Origin: an uncultured Acinetobacter sp.
Lineage (GTDB): Bacteria > Pseudomonadota > Gammaproteobacteria > Pseudomonadales > Moraxellaceae
NCBI GenBank assembly: GCA_947627655.1
Contig: CANQWW010000006.1
Coordinates: 1 to 42,725, forward strand
Length of the DNA stretch: 42,725 bases
Reading direction: 5' to 3'
In this document: piece by piece, positions 17,522 to 26,606 of the stretch
Layout of the letters: the number at the start of each line of letters is the position of its first letter
Position numbering within the stretch: position 1 is the stretch's first letter
Position numbers and translations under genes: made by a program
The notes under the pieces: generated by a model
Told to the model about the DNA's origin: nothing
The model's input: only the letters and a program-made list of their open reading frames with translations
Database searches by the model: none

Positions 17522-18415
17522 ATGGAACTCAGACATTTACGCTATTTCTGTACGGTAGCGCGTGAACTCAATTTTACCCGTGCTGCCGAAAAGCTGAATA
17601 CAGTGCAGCCTTCGCTCAGCCAGCAGATTAAGGATCTGGAACGGGAAGTTGGGGTCAAGCTACTGGAACGCTCTAACCGTAAAGTAGAGCTGACTGAAGC
17701 GGGCGAGGTGTTTTTAAAAGAAGCTTTATTAAGTCTGGAACATGCAGAGCGTGGGGTACAGCTGGCGCGTCAGGTCGCACAGATTGAAAAAGACAATCTG
17801 GATATTGGTTTCGTGCCTGTGGCAGAAATGAAAATTTTTCCCTATATCATGCCCAATATCCGGGCGCATTTTCCGGATCTGAAAGCCCAGTTCCACAGCC
17901 TGACAGATGCAGAGCAGTTTGCTGCCTTACGTCAGGGCACGATTGATATTGCCTTTACTCGTTATCCGGATACATCCAGTGATTTCGATTCGATCAAGAT
18001 TTTTGATGAGCCGTTGACCTTGATTGTGCCGCGTCATGCGGATGTCGCTGATGTACCGGCATTAAGTATCAAGAGCTTCGAGGGCCGTGACTTTGTCATT
18101 AGTGATGAACAGGCATCACCACAGCTGTTTTCCATCATTCATGAGTTCTTTAAAAAAACCGGTGTTAAAGTCAATGTGGTGCAGCATTCCACCAATATCC
18201 TGCTGAATGTAAACCTGGTCGGAATGGGAGTGGGCTGGAGTCTGGTACCGGCTTATGTCATTCCGTTGCTGGGTGAAAATATTCTGGTTAAGAAAACCGT
18301 GGAACCTTTACCGATGATTGGCCTGTACGTCAGCTATCGTAAAGATCAAAAACATCAAGTGATTAAGCTGATTTTGAAAGTCCTGAAAGAAAAGTTCTGT
18401 CTGGATCTGTTTTAA
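17522..18415 (+). CDS. LysR family transcriptional regulator
   Basis: A 297-residue activator-type protein. The winged helix-turn-helix covers residues 1-60 (LNFTRAAEKLNTVQPSLSQQ, then a dimer helix), and an effector domain begins near residue 90 (LDIGFVPVAEM). The first domain resembles BenM/CatM/HcaR proteins that sense aromatic acids, so an aromatic effector is possible but not shown. It starts 14 bases after the MFS stop, so it is co-transcribed with the tetR-MFS unit, which is unusual because most LysR genes are divergent from their target. Confidence 0.92.
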   Translation: MELRHLRYFCTVARELNFTRAAEKLNTVQPSLSQQIKDLEREVGVKLLERSNRKVELTEAGEVFLKEALLSLEHAERGVQLARQVAQIEKDNLDIGFVPVAEMKIFPYIMPNIRAHFPDLKAQFHSLTDAEQFAALRQGTIDIAFTRYPDTSSDFDSIKIFDEPLTLIVPRHADVADVPALSIKSFEGRDFVISDEQASPQLFSIIHEFFKKTGVKVNVVQHSTNILLNVNLVGMGVGWSLVPAYVIPLLGENILVKKTVEPLPMIGLYVSYRKDQKHQVIKLILKVLKEKFCLDLF

Positions 18416-18543
18416 TTTGCTCGGCAGGACAAGGATGTCCTGAGCTAGCTTGAAAAATAAGAATGAAACGATTGGTAGCACATGATTGCTCATTGGCAGA
18501 GATAATCGCGTTATAGTGAAAGCTTGCCGGTATAAAAAGGTAA

Positions 18544-19167
18544 ATGCTGATGATGACCTTATATAATAATCCGCAGTCTCGTGGCCTGACCTTATTACCT
18601 TTACTGAAAGAGCTCGACATCACCGACCAGATTCAGCACGTGGAAGTTGCTTATGCAGCCATGCATCAACCGGCCTATGTGCAGATTAATCCGATGGGTA
18701 AGGTACCTTGTCTGGTGGATCAGGATGTGGTGATTTCCGAAATGGCCGCCATCTATGTTTATCTCGCTGATAAGTACCGGGACAAAGGCCTGGCACCGGA
18801 TCTGGATGATCCGAAACGGGGCGCTTATCTAAAATGGATTTTTTTCTGTCATGGTCCTTTAACAGAATGGATTGATATCAAGAATCTGAATATCTCTGCG
18901 GAAGACATAGAAAAGAATCGACGTAGCCTCAGTTTTGGTGATGAAGCGTCAGTGCAGCGCTTTTTAAAACAGGGTCTACAGCAGGCCAATCCCTATTTAC
19001 TTGGGGAAAAATGTAGCGCCGCCGACCTCTATGTGGCGTATTGTCTGATCTTTGCCATGAGCTCGAAAATCCTGCCAGATTTTGAGGAATTTCGCCCATT
19101 TTTACAGACCATGGCTCAGCGGGACTCATTGCAAGATATTGCATGGTTTCAACCCTATCGAACTTAG
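18544..19167 (+). CDS. Glutathione S-transferase family protein
   Basis: A 207-residue protein. The thioredoxin-like N domain has TLYNNPQSRGLTLLPLLKEL, with Ser in the usual catalytic place, and the conserved cis-proline and glutathione-binding part NPMGKVPCLVDQDVVISEM. The all-helical C domain ends with GEKCSAADLYVAYCLIF, the family's N-capping-box region. The start may be the ATG at 18544, 18550 or 18553; AAAGG fits best with 18550. It probably conjugates glutathione to an electrophile. The neighbouring hydroxylase on the other strand converges with it. Confidence 0.87.
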   Translation: MLMMTLYNNPQSRGLTLLPLLKELDITDQIQHVEVAYAAMHQPAYVQINPMGKVPCLVDQDVVISEMAAIYVYLADKYRDKGLAPDLDDPKRGAYLKWIFFCHGPLTEWIDIKNLNISAEDIEKNRRSLSFGDEASVQRFLKQGLQQANPYLLGEKCSAADLYVAYCLIFAMSSKILPDFEEFRPFLQTMAQRDSLQDIAWFQPYRT

Positions 19168-19194
19168 CGTTTTTTATTTCCTTGTGGCTTAAAC

Positions 19195-19218
19195 AAAAAA
19201 ACCACGCCGTAGCGTGGT
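19195..19218 (-). terminator. Rho-independent terminator after the FAD hydroxylase gene
   Basis: Stem ACCACGC/GCGTGGT (19201-19207 with 19212-19218, loop CGTA) has a run of A on the left, which is a T run on the minus strand. It lies just past the leftward gene that ends at 19234. For the rightward GST gene it has only three T. Confidence 0.8.
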
Positions 19219-19233
19219 TTCGTATGGCATGTA

Positions 19234-20838
19234 TTATTTTACATAAAGTTTGCGGAACAGCGCTTGGCTGGTGCTTTCCATCGACTGTGGAATGGCCAGT
19301 GCGGCGACAAAACGGTCTGGACGTAAAACAACCACAGAGTCTTGGGTCTTACCGAACCAGCTGCGAATATCAGTACCAATATCACCAATAGTGATCACAC
19401 CTTCATACTGTTTGCGCTGAGTATTGTCGAGCTGTACTGCTGGAATGACCTGGATAAACTTAACCCCAAGTTTTTTCCATTGCTGGATGGTATTGTCACT
19501 GAGTCCCCACTGTGGATCTACGCCCCAGGCAAGGATGGCAAAGTCATTGCCCATGATTTCATCCAGCAACACGGTTTCACCAGACTCCAGTTTCACCTGA
19601 GGCTGGATAAACATCTTGCCGACTGGAGAATGCTTGTCAGAACTGGTGAGCAGGGCACCATCATTATATTTTGGCATTGGCTTAAAGCGCATTTCCAAAA
19701 GATACTGCTTGATTGGCTTGATGTAGTTCAGTACAGATGAAATACCGTCACGAACAAAACCGTGCCATTTTTTCGGTGGCGCCAGGACGTGACCCGCCAT
19801 CACAGACAGGTCAATCATTGCTTTGGCATGGTCTTTACGTTCCACTTGATAAGAATCCAGCAATTCTGGACCTGCTTTATCCTGAACAACAAGTGCTATT
19901 TTCCATGCCAGGTTGAAGGCATCACGCATACCGCTGTTGTAGCCTTGACCTTGCCAGACTGGCATGATGTGTGCTGCATCACCTGCAAGTAGAATACGGT
20001 CGACACGGAATTTATCGGCAATACGTGCGTTATGGGTATAGACGCGCTGACGGATCACTTCGATGCCATCGGTCGTCGGTAGGACCTTGGAGAGGAGTTT
20101 GGCAATATTTTCCGGCTTGCTCAGTTCTTCCTGAGTTTCGCCTGGCATAACCATAAATTCGAAACGGCGGATACCATGTGGCAGTGCAGCAGATACATAA
20201 GGACGTACCGGGTCACAGCACAGGTAAATGTGTGGCGTTGCCAATGGGTCATTGTCGATGTCAATGACGATCCACTGATTGGGTGCCGTTTTACCTTCAA
20301 AAGCGACCCCTAAGCTACGGCGCACATAAGAATTACCACCGTCACAGGCGATCAGGTATTGTGCACGAATCACTTCTGAACTGCCGTCTTGTGTTTGTGC
20401 GCTGAGTGTCACGCCTTCAGCATCTTGGCTGAAATGATTCAGATGACGCGAGAAGAGAACCTGAGTGTTTTTGTATTGTTTTAAGCCTTGCAGCAGAACG
20501 TTATCGACCTGTGGCTGAATGAAGGCGTTACGACGTGGGAAACCAAATTCACGGGTCATGGGCTGAATATCAGCAAAACAGCGGCCTTTGGGTGTCAGAA
20601 AGCGCATCGCATGGTTCGGAGTCGTGTGTGGTAATACTTGATCCACCAGACCTACTGATTGAATGGTACGCAGCGATTCATCATCAATACCAATTGCACG
20701 AGGGTAATCAATCAGATTGTCCAGTTGTTCAATCACCGTCACTTGAACACCCTGTTTGCTCAGGTAGTTTGCAATGGTTAAACCGACCGGGCCTGCACCC
20801 AAAATAGCGACTTCAGTTGTGTAATTTGCATTGTGCAT
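19234..20838 (-). CDS. MhpA-like FAD-dependent aromatic hydroxylase
   Basis: A 534-residue class A flavoprotein monooxygenase. The FAD site [15 protein letters not shown] is at residues 13-27, the DG motif is in [17 protein letters not shown], and the GD motif is [17 protein letters not shown] near residue 283. Overall length and the sequence around VIDIDNDPL and [12 protein letters not shown] resemble 3-(3-hydroxyphenyl)propionate hydroxylase (MhpA), which makes a catechol from a phenol with NADH and oxygen. No mhpB ring-cleavage gene is in the window, so the exact substrate is open. AGGAA before the ATG is a good ribosome site. Confidence 0.8.
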   Translation of the reverse strand: MHNANYTTEVAILGAGPVGLTIANYLSKQGVQVTVIEQLDNLIDYPRAIGIDDESLRTIQSVGLVDQVLPHTTPNHAMRFLTPKGRCFADIQPMTREFGFPRRNAFIQPQVDNVLLQGLKQYKNTQVLFSRHLNHFSQDAEGVTLSAQTQDGSSEVIRAQYLIACDGGNSYVRRSLGVAFEGKTAPNQWIVIDIDNDPLATPHIYLCCDPVRPYVSAALPHGIRRFEFMVMPGETQEELSKPENIAKLLSKVLPTTDGIEVIRQRVYTHNARIADKFRVDRILLAGDAAHIMPVWQGQGYNSGMRDAFNLAWKIALVVQDKAGPELLDSYQVERKDHAKAMIDLSVMAGHVLAPPKKWHGFVRDGISSVLNYIKPIKQYLLEMRFKPMPKYNDGALLTSSDKHSPVGKMFIQPQVKLESGETVLLDEIMGNDFAILAWGVDPQWGLSDNTIQQWKKLGVKFIQVIPAVQLDNTQRKQYEGVITIGDIGTDIRSWFGKTQDSVVVLRPDRFVAALAIPQSMESTSQALFRKLYVK

Positions 20839-21056
20839 CGCAAGGTTCCTTTGAATCCATCCACGAATTAAGTCTATTTAGGGCTAAACCGAAAGTCTAA
20901 ACAAGCTATGCCATAGTCGGGGTACTATAGTTAAAATACATGATCTGAAAAATAATATTTTTATATCTTATTGAAATATATTTATTTAATTGGTTAATTT
21001 ACATAGTTTGCAGTGATTCAATGATCATATTTGCTTATCATGAATTATATCGTTCA
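20839..21056. other. Promoter spacer of the FAD hydroxylase gene
   Basis: About 220 AT-rich bases upstream of the leftward hydroxylase start. No clear sigma-70 hexamer pair, operator palindrome or ORF was seen. The hydroxylase promoter must lie here. Confidence 0.4.
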
Positions 21057-21095
21057 AACAAAAATGGCTGTATACAGGACATGTATACAGCCATT
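21057..21095 (-). terminator. Terminator of the small secreted-protein gene
   Basis: A perfect 13-bp stem AATGGCTGTATAC/GTATACAGCCATT (21063-21075 with 21083-21095, loop of seven). On the minus strand it runs into TTTTTGTTTG, which fits termination of the leftward gene ending at 21160. Confidence 0.7.
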
Positions 21096-21110
21096 CTGCT
21101 GATTTTCCGG

Positions 21111-21137
21111 GGCGGGACTTTTTCTTACAGTCCCGCC
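21111..21137 (-). repeat. Second hairpin in the 3' region of the secreted-protein gene
   Basis: GGCGGGACT (21111-21119) pairs with AGTCCCGCC (21129-21137) around a nine-base loop. It lies between the stop at 21160 and the terminator, with no T run of its own on the minus strand. It could protect the mRNA end, or form a tandem terminator. Confidence 0.6.
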
Positions 21138-21159
21138 GTCAGAAATGGATCAAGCAGGA

Positions 21160-21396
21160 TTATTGAGCAGGTTGCTCGTCTGAACCAGGTTGCGCAGCAG
21201 ATTCACCGTTTGGCTGTTCAGCAGTTCCTGGTATAGTTGCTGTAGTTGCATCTGTTGTTTCAGGTAATTCCTGAGTGCTCACTACAAATTTTTCTTCTTC
21301 AGCAGGGCTGGTAGTGTCTGTTGTATTGGTGGCAGCGAAGCTGGTTGCTGCAGCTGCGGTTAACGTTGTTGCAAGTAGTAATTGAACATATTTCAT
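21160..21396 (-). CDS. Small secreted acidic Thr/Glu/Pro-rich protein
   Basis: A 78-residue protein with a clear signal peptide: MKYVQLLLATTLTAAAATS then FA-A, a likely signal peptidase I site after about residue 21. The mature part is rich in Thr, Glu, Pro and Gln, with no cysteine, and is probably disordered. The ATG at 21396 has AAGGA eight bases upstream; an earlier in-frame ATG overlaps that site. I do not recognise a family. The gene is alone between two spacers and has a double-hairpin 3' region. Confidence 0.7.
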   Translation of the reverse strand: MKYVQLLLATTLTAAAATSFAATNTTDTTSPAEEEKFVVSTQELPETTDATTATIPGTAEQPNGESAAQPGSDEQPAQ

Positions 21397-21733
21397 ATTC
21401 GGCATCCTTATGTATTTTCTTTAAAGTATATTGCCGTGCTAACCATCACATCAGCACAACAGGGAGCTATGCTAGGGATTAAAAATCTGAGCCGCAATTG
21501 TTTTGGTATAAGCTATAGCAGAACATATACAGCGCGAATACAAAATGAAATTTTATGTTCTAATTTGGTTAAGTTGTTAAGGATAATTTCATCAAAATAT
21601 TTGAAAATATTTCATAAGTGTTTAAATAATAAGCGGGAATAGGGTATTAACATTTCTAGCTTTTGTCGCAAAGTCGGCATAGCGCTGTATTTGAAATTGT
21701 GGGATTTAATACAACCAGCCAAATGGGATTGGC

Positions 21734-21739
21734 TATAAT
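21734..21739 (+). promoter_or_regulatory. Perfect -10 box before the COG0523 gene
   Basis: TATAAT lies 25 bases before the GTG start. No good -35 hexamer is seen at 16-18 bases; an inverted pair AGCCAA (21717-21722) and TTGGCT (21729-21734) overlaps the promoter and could be a half-site operator. No Zur-type site was recognised. The rest of 21397-21733 holds the signal-peptide gene's promoter and nothing else that I can name. Confidence 0.45.
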
Positions 21740-21763
21740 GAGTTATCTGTTTAAATTAATATT

Positions 21764-22801
21764 GTGTGTGAGTCTTTCTTGAAACTGATTTCTACTCATT
21801 CTGCTGTGCCAGTGCATATTATTTCCGGTTTTTTAGGTGCTGGAAAAACAACCTTGCTGAAGCATCTGCTGAGTCAAAAACCGCAAGGTGAAACTTGGGC
21901 AGTGTTAATGAATGAGTTTGGGCAGATCGGGGTCGATCAGGCATTGTTGCCGCAAGATCAAGGCTATGCGGTCAAAGAGTTACTCGGAGGTTGCCTCTGC
22001 TGTAGCAGTCAGTTGCCGATGCAGTTGGCACTGTCGCGATTGCTGGCTGAAGCCAAACCAGACCGGCTGTTTATTGAGCCGACAGGACTGGGGCATCCAG
22101 CACAGTTATTGGAACAACTGACAGAACCGCATTGGCAGAGCCAGCTCAAGATGCAGGTGCTGGTCACCGTAGTCGATGGGTCACGTCTGCATGATCAGGA
22201 ATGGAGCAAACAAAATCTGTATGCTGATCAGCTGAAGGCTGCCCATATGGTGGTGGTGTCACATGCTGACCTGATGAGTGAGGCTGACCAGCAAAGCCTC
22301 AAAGAATTGCAGCAGGAATATCTGGCTTATGGTCAGACTTGGTTGCTTAGTGTACAGGGTCAGGTAGATATACAGCAGCTCACGCAAGACTATGTCGGTT
22401 CAGCCCGACAGATGCAGCCTTTATTAAAGCTCCAGCACAGTACCAAAGCCGGGGAACCACCTGTCAAGATCCAGCAACTGCCCTATCATTATGTCGAATC
22501 GGCACAAGGTTATGCGGTTGCCGGTTGGAAGCTGCCAAAACGTTGGCAATTCAACTTTTATGATCTGTTAGATCTGCTTTGTGAGCAGCAGCATTGGCTG
22601 CGTATAAAAGCTATTTTTCATACCAATCAGGGCTGGCAGAGTTTTAATTTTAATCCGGATCAGTTTAACTACCAGAGTACAGAAGAAGGTCTGGATAATC
22701 GGGTTGAGATTATCTATCCAGCCCAAGCGCGTGACTGGCTGGCATTTGAATCTGCTTTAATGGCTTGCCGAATCGATGCCGAAGCCAAAACTGCCCCATA
22801 A
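21764..22801 (+). CDS. CobW/COG0523 family GTP-binding metal-homeostasis protein
   Basis: A 345-residue G3E GTPase. The P-loop GFLGAGKTTL is at 22-31, the family's CxCC metal motif is CLCC at 77-80 inside LLGGCLCCSS, and the C-terminal CobW_C-like domain follows about residue 240. Family members move zinc, cobalt or iron between proteins. The base-specificity motif NKxD is replaced here by SHAD at 166-169. The start is uncertain: GTG 21764 or TTG 21779. The YaeQ-like gene follows after 80 bases. Confidence 0.85.
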   Translation: MCESFLKLISTHSAVPVHIISGFLGAGKTTLLKHLLSQKPQGETWAVLMNEFGQIGVDQALLPQDQGYAVKELLGGCLCCSSQLPMQLALSRLLAEAKPDRLFIEPTGLGHPAQLLEQLTEPHWQSQLKMQVLVTVVDGSRLHDQEWSKQNLYADQLKAAHMVVVSHADLMSEADQQSLKELQQEYLAYGQTWLLSVQGQVDIQQLTQDYVGSARQMQPLLKLQHSTKAGEPPVKIQQLPYHYVESAQGYAVAGWKLPKRWQFNFYDLLDLLCEQQHWLRIKAIFHTNQGWQSFNFNPDQFNYQSTEEGLDNRVEIIYPAQARDWLAFESALMACRIDAEAKTAP

Positions 22802-22881
22802 TTTATCGCCACTGGACTGAATCTGTTCAGCAAACTCTATTTAAATCTTATATGCTAAGCGCCAAATTTGAGGAATGTATT

Positions 22882-23412
22882 ATGGCGCTTAAAGCAACGA
22901 TTTATAAAGCTGATTTGAACATCGCCGATATGGATGTGCATCGTTATGAAGATCACCAACTGACCATAGCTCTGCATCCTTCAGAAACGATTGAGCGTCT
23001 GATGGTGCGTATTTTGGCCTATGCGCGTTACGCTGGCGAAGCGCTAGAATTTACCAAAGACTTGTTTGAGACCGATGAGCCGGCGCTTTGGGAAAAAGAT
23101 CTGACAGGTCAGCTCATGCAGTGGATTGAAGTGGGCTTACCTGATGAAGACAAGGTGAAAAAAGCCAGTGCACGTTGTAAAAAAGTTGCAGTGGTCGCTT
23201 ACGGCACTTCTATTGATGAATGGTACAAGCGCAGTTCTAAACTGAAAACCTTATCCAATGTAGAAATCTGGAAACTGTCTCCAGCCAGTACTGAAGCAGT
23301 GCAGCAACTCTGTGAACGTACCATGCAACTCCAACTGAATATCATGGATGGGGAGTGGACCTTGATTGGTGATCAGGCCCAAGCCGTGATTGAATGGGAA
23401 CAGTTACAATAA
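22882..23412 (+). CDS. YaeQ family protein
   Basis: A 176-residue soluble protein matching YaeQ in size and order: KATIYKADLNIADMDVHRY at the start, then a LMVRILAYARYAG segment and GLPDEDKVKKASARCKKV. The fold is related to restriction-endonuclease-like PD-(D/E)XK proteins, but a nuclease activity is not proven; E. coli YaeQ was first noted for suppressing an rfaH defect. I chose ATG 22882 with GAGGA eight bases upstream; an extension of 39 residues in the same frame has no family similarity. Confidence 0.9.
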   Translation: MALKATIYKADLNIADMDVHRYEDHQLTIALHPSETIERLMVRILAYARYAGEALEFTKDLFETDEPALWEKDLTGQLMQWIEVGLPDEDKVKKASARCKKVAVVAYGTSIDEWYKRSSKLKTLSNVEIWKLSPASTEAVQQLCERTMQLQLNIMDGEWTLIGDQAQAVIEWEQLQ

Positions 23413-23498
23413 CAGCCCATATGGATGCAAGTCTCAACTTGTATCCTTACCTGAATGTTTCTATATCTGGGGAATTAAGCCAGTTCCAGGAAGGAAAC

Positions 23499-24122
23499 AT
23501 GAGTCATGAACTGTATGATTTACTATTAGCGGTGGTGATTGGCGCCATTATTGGTGCAGAACGTGAATATCACAGTAAATCTGCTGGCCTGCGTACCATG
23601 ATCATGGTGAGTCTGAGTTCCTGCCTGTTTACTATTATTTCCCTAAAAATCGGGGTAGCCAATCCGGACCGTCTGGCAGCCAATGTACTCACCGGTCTGG
23701 GCTTCCTCGGTGCTGGGGTCATTTTAAAAGATGAAAACCGGATTTCCGGGATTACCACAGCCACCACCATCTGGATGACGGCAGCGCTGGGCATGGCGGT
23801 AGGTGCTGGCTATGAGCTACTCAGTATCTGTGCCACCGTGATTGTCATGATCGTGCTGGTGCTTTTAATCTATGTACAGCGTGGAATCGAATCCTTAAAT
23901 CAGGAACGCAACTATGAAATTGTCTGTCATTTTGAGCAGCATGAGCCAGAATATTACGAAAATCTGTTTAAGCACTATAATTTAACTGCGGTGCATTCTA
24001 GCCAACAAAAAATTAAAGACACCATTACCGGGCGCTGGATTCTGATGGGGTCCGCTAAAAATCACCAGAAACTCACTGAGCATCTGTTACAAGATCAGAA
24101 GATTCAGGAACTCAGCTTTTAA
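23499..24122 (+). CDS. MgtC/SapB family inner-membrane protein
   Basis: A 207-residue protein. The MgtC signature covers the first 120 residues: VVIGAIIGAEREYHSKSAGL, TMIMVSLSSCLFT, ANVLTGLGFLGAGVIL and GITTATTIWMTAALG, in four or five helices. A cytoplasmic ACT-like tail of about 70 residues follows. Salmonella MgtC acts under low magnesium and inhibits ATP synthase; the role here is unknown. The strong site AGGAAGGAAAC supports ATG 23499. It follows the YaeQ-like gene by 86 bases. Confidence 0.88.
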   Translation: MSHELYDLLLAVVIGAIIGAEREYHSKSAGLRTMIMVSLSSCLFTIISLKIGVANPDRLAANVLTGLGFLGAGVILKDENRISGITTATTIWMTAALGMAVGAGYELLSICATVIVMIVLVLLIYVQRGIESLNQERNYEIVCHFEQHEPEYYENLFKHYNLTAVHSSQQKIKDTITGRWILMGSAKNHQKLTEHLLQDQKIQELSF

Positions 24123-24203
24123 TCTGCTGAAAACTAAAGTCTGAGGAATTTGGCTTAATCCTGTTTATACTAGTGCTATTTGCAAAGATAAAGGATATTG
24201 AGC

Positions 24204-24545
24204 ATGAGCACAGAACTTGAAATTATTGACCTTGTGGTAGGTGAAGGCAAAGAGGCAGTAAAAGGTGCACTGATTACCACGCACTATACCGGCTGGTTAG
24301 AAGATGGAACCAAATTTGATTCATCGCTAGATCGGGGTCAGTATTTTGAAACTGTGATTGGTACGGGCCGGGTCATTAAAGGCTGGGACCAGGGTATTAT
24401 GGGAATGAAGGTCGGCGGGAAACGTAAACTGATCGTACCGGCTCATTTGGCCTATGGTGCGCGTAAAATGGGTAATATCATTCCAGCCAATTCAAATCTG
24501 GTTTTTGAAATCGAACTGTATGATGTAAAAACACGTGATCAATGA
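24204..24545 (+). CDS. FKBP-type peptidyl-prolyl cis-trans isomerase
   Basis: A 113-residue single-domain FKBP. Active-site residues are in place: HYTGWLEDGTKFDSSLDRG, VIKGWDQGIMGMKVGGKRKL and IPAHLAYGA-like segment, ending in NSNLVFEIELYDV. It lacks a signal peptide, so it is a cytoplasmic proline isomerase assisting folding. AAGGAT seven bases before ATG 24204 fixes the start; an in-frame TTG two codons upstream is less likely. Confidence 0.93.
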   Translation: MSTELEIIDLVVGEGKEAVKGALITTHYTGWLEDGTKFDSSLDRGQYFETVIGTGRVIKGWDQGIMGMKVGGKRKLIVPAHLAYGARKMGNIIPANSNLVFEIELYDVKTRDQ

Positions 24546-24590
24546 TCCTGTTTGGATCTTAAACTGATTGCTGTCATTTAAAAATCATCG

Positions 24591-24622
24591 GCAGAGTTGT
24601 CAGGTGACAGCTCTGCTTTTTT
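24591..24622 (+). terminator. Rho-independent terminator after the FKBP gene
   Basis: An 11-bp stem GCAGAGTTGTC/GACAGCTCTGC (one G-T pair, loop AGGT) is followed by six T. It lies 46 bases beyond the FKBP stop. Confidence 0.9.
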
Positions 24623-24695
24623 GCTAAAAATAATTGGCAATATCATGTATTCTACGTACATTATAAGTGAATAATAAAATCATCTGGAATATGTT

Positions 24696-26563
24696 GTGAG
24701 CAGGTTGAAGGAAATTTGGGGAATAGGGGTATTCTGCCTGATATTGATCATACTTACAGGCACGTCAGCCACTGCCTGGGCGGATGATCACGTTGCTCCC
24801 CAGACCTATCATTTTAATCAACAGCCAGATATTACCGAGCTAAAATTTTCGGATAAGAGTACCTCGAGTCTACACGGAAAATGGCAGTTCTTCCCGCAGC
24901 GGTTTTTGTCAGGCCCGGATGAGAGTGCGCTATCCCGAATCGTGGAGCTGCCAGCTTCGTTCAAGACGCTGACCGGCAGCAATGCCACTTATGGGACTTT
25001 TATTGCGCATTTTAAAATACCCAAAAATATGTCGGACGCCGTCTGGGTATCCAGATTCCGAGTCAATACGGGGCCTATTCCATTTATTTAAATGGCGACA
25101 TCTTGCTGCGTCTGGGTGAAATCAGTCAGACACCCGCACAGCAGGTGACGGAAAAAGCGCCGAAAATTGCTTCATTTGTACCGAAAAGTGAATACTTCAG
25201 CTTAAGTATTCAGGTATCCAATTATACCCATCTGCATGGCGGTCTGGAAAAACCCTTAAGAATAGGTCTATCCAGCACAATCAATCGGCAGTTTATGGCT
25301 CAGATGATGAGTATTGCCATGGTGTGTGGAGCAGTGCTGGGGCTGGGGTTATTTACGATCATGTTTTCCATTTTCCGTGGTGCAGCACAACGGAACAGCC
25401 GCAGTATTTTTATTTTTGGTATTTTCATTATCTTTCTGGCCTTACATAATCTATTTTCTGCACCTTATCCTTATACTATTTTTACTGATATCGGCTGGTT
25501 ATTGGGTTCCCGTCTGGAATATCTGTTTACCTTTCTGGCGGTCTTTTTCTTTATTACCTATATGCATCTGTTTAATCCGCGTTACCTGAAGCATGCTATC
25601 TATTATGTTGGGATAGGCCTGCTGATGCTGAATATTGCGGTTACTTTGCTGAGTGCGCCGGAAGTGTTTCAACGCTTAGCCATATACAGCAGTATATATG
25701 GCTTGGTGGTCGTGGGAAATTTTATCTATGGTTTTTACCAAACACTTAGCCAGCGTTTTGCCTATTCTCGACTGACCTTATGTGCGGTCTTTTTTCTCTG
25801 TGTAACGGTGTTAAATGACTATTTACTGCTGCTTAATGTGATTGAAAGCATCCATCTGTCGTTTATTTCTACCAGTCTATATGCTTTGCTCATCATGTTT
25901 CAGCAGTCCAGACATTATGCCCATCAGACCTGTCATACTGAACAGCTGAATAATGAATGATTAGGACTGAACAGTTCTCTGGATCAAAAAGTCAGAGAGC
26001 GCACCGAACAGCTGCATCAGCTGAATAGTAAACTTGAACAGCAAGTCAATATTGATGCCTTAACGGGAGCCTTTAACCGTCGTGCATTAAATCATGAAAT
26101 TCAGAGACGCTTTGATCTGCTGGTGCACGAGCCACAGCATCGCTTGGCATTCGCCATGATAGATGTCGATTATTTTAAAAACTACAATGATTATTATGGA
26201 CATTTAAAAGGCGATGAGATCTTGCGGCAACTGGTGGCAACGATCCAGGCGGTATTGCCTGAAAATGGCTATCTCGCCCGCTATGGCGGTGAGGAATTTG
26301 CCATCTTGTTATCTGGCCTTTCCAGTGAAGCGGTAGATGAGATTTTAGAGCAGGTGCTGTACGCGGTACGTGATCAGCAGCTCGAACATTTAAATCGGGC
26401 GGATTTGAAAAAATATGTCACGGTCAGTATAGGCGTCGCATATAGGGATGCGACACACTATTTTTCCGATATTCATGCATTAATGAAAACCGCAGATCAA
26501 TACCTTTACGACGCTAAGATCGCGGGCAGGGATCAGTTAAAAAGTATGCATATAGCTGCTTGA
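24696..26563 (+). pseudogene. Broken 7TM-DISM / GGDEF diguanylate cyclase
   Basis: Three adjacent open frames together give one protein: signal peptide, DISMED2 extracellular domain, seven membrane helices, coiled coil and GGDEF domain with the active motif YGGEEFAILL. The first frame (24696-25091) shifts at about 25055, where adding one base after GTATCCAGA restores VSRIPSQYGAYSIYLNG. The second frame ends at an in-frame TGA at 25958-25960; codons after it read straight on (LGLNSSLDQKVRERTEQL) into the cyclase domain. The start is GTG 24696. Two lesions argue against normal c-di-GMP synthesis from this gene. No RxxD inhibitory site is visible before GGEEF. Confidence 0.85.
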
Positions 26564-26606
26564 TGGCATCAGGTGATGAACGACATAGAAGCAAAGAATC
26601 AAAGAA

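Noticed and set aside
18421..18460. Hairpin CAGGAC/GTCCTG after the LysR gene as a terminator
   Set aside because: Only six base pairs with a bulge and no T run; not enough to call.
21382..21642. 86-codon rightward ORF over the secreted-protein promoter
   Set aside because: It overlaps the start and ribosome site of the better supported leftward gene, has no ribosome site of its own and reads like AT-rich noise.
21700..21763. Zur box in front of the COG0523 gene
   Set aside because: I looked for the ATGTTATAnTATAACAT-type symmetry and found only a short AGCCAA/TTGGCT pair.
22765..22881. N-terminal 39-residue extension of the YaeQ-like protein
   Set aside because: It overlaps the end of the COG0523 gene, and a good ribosome site and family alignment support ATG 22882.
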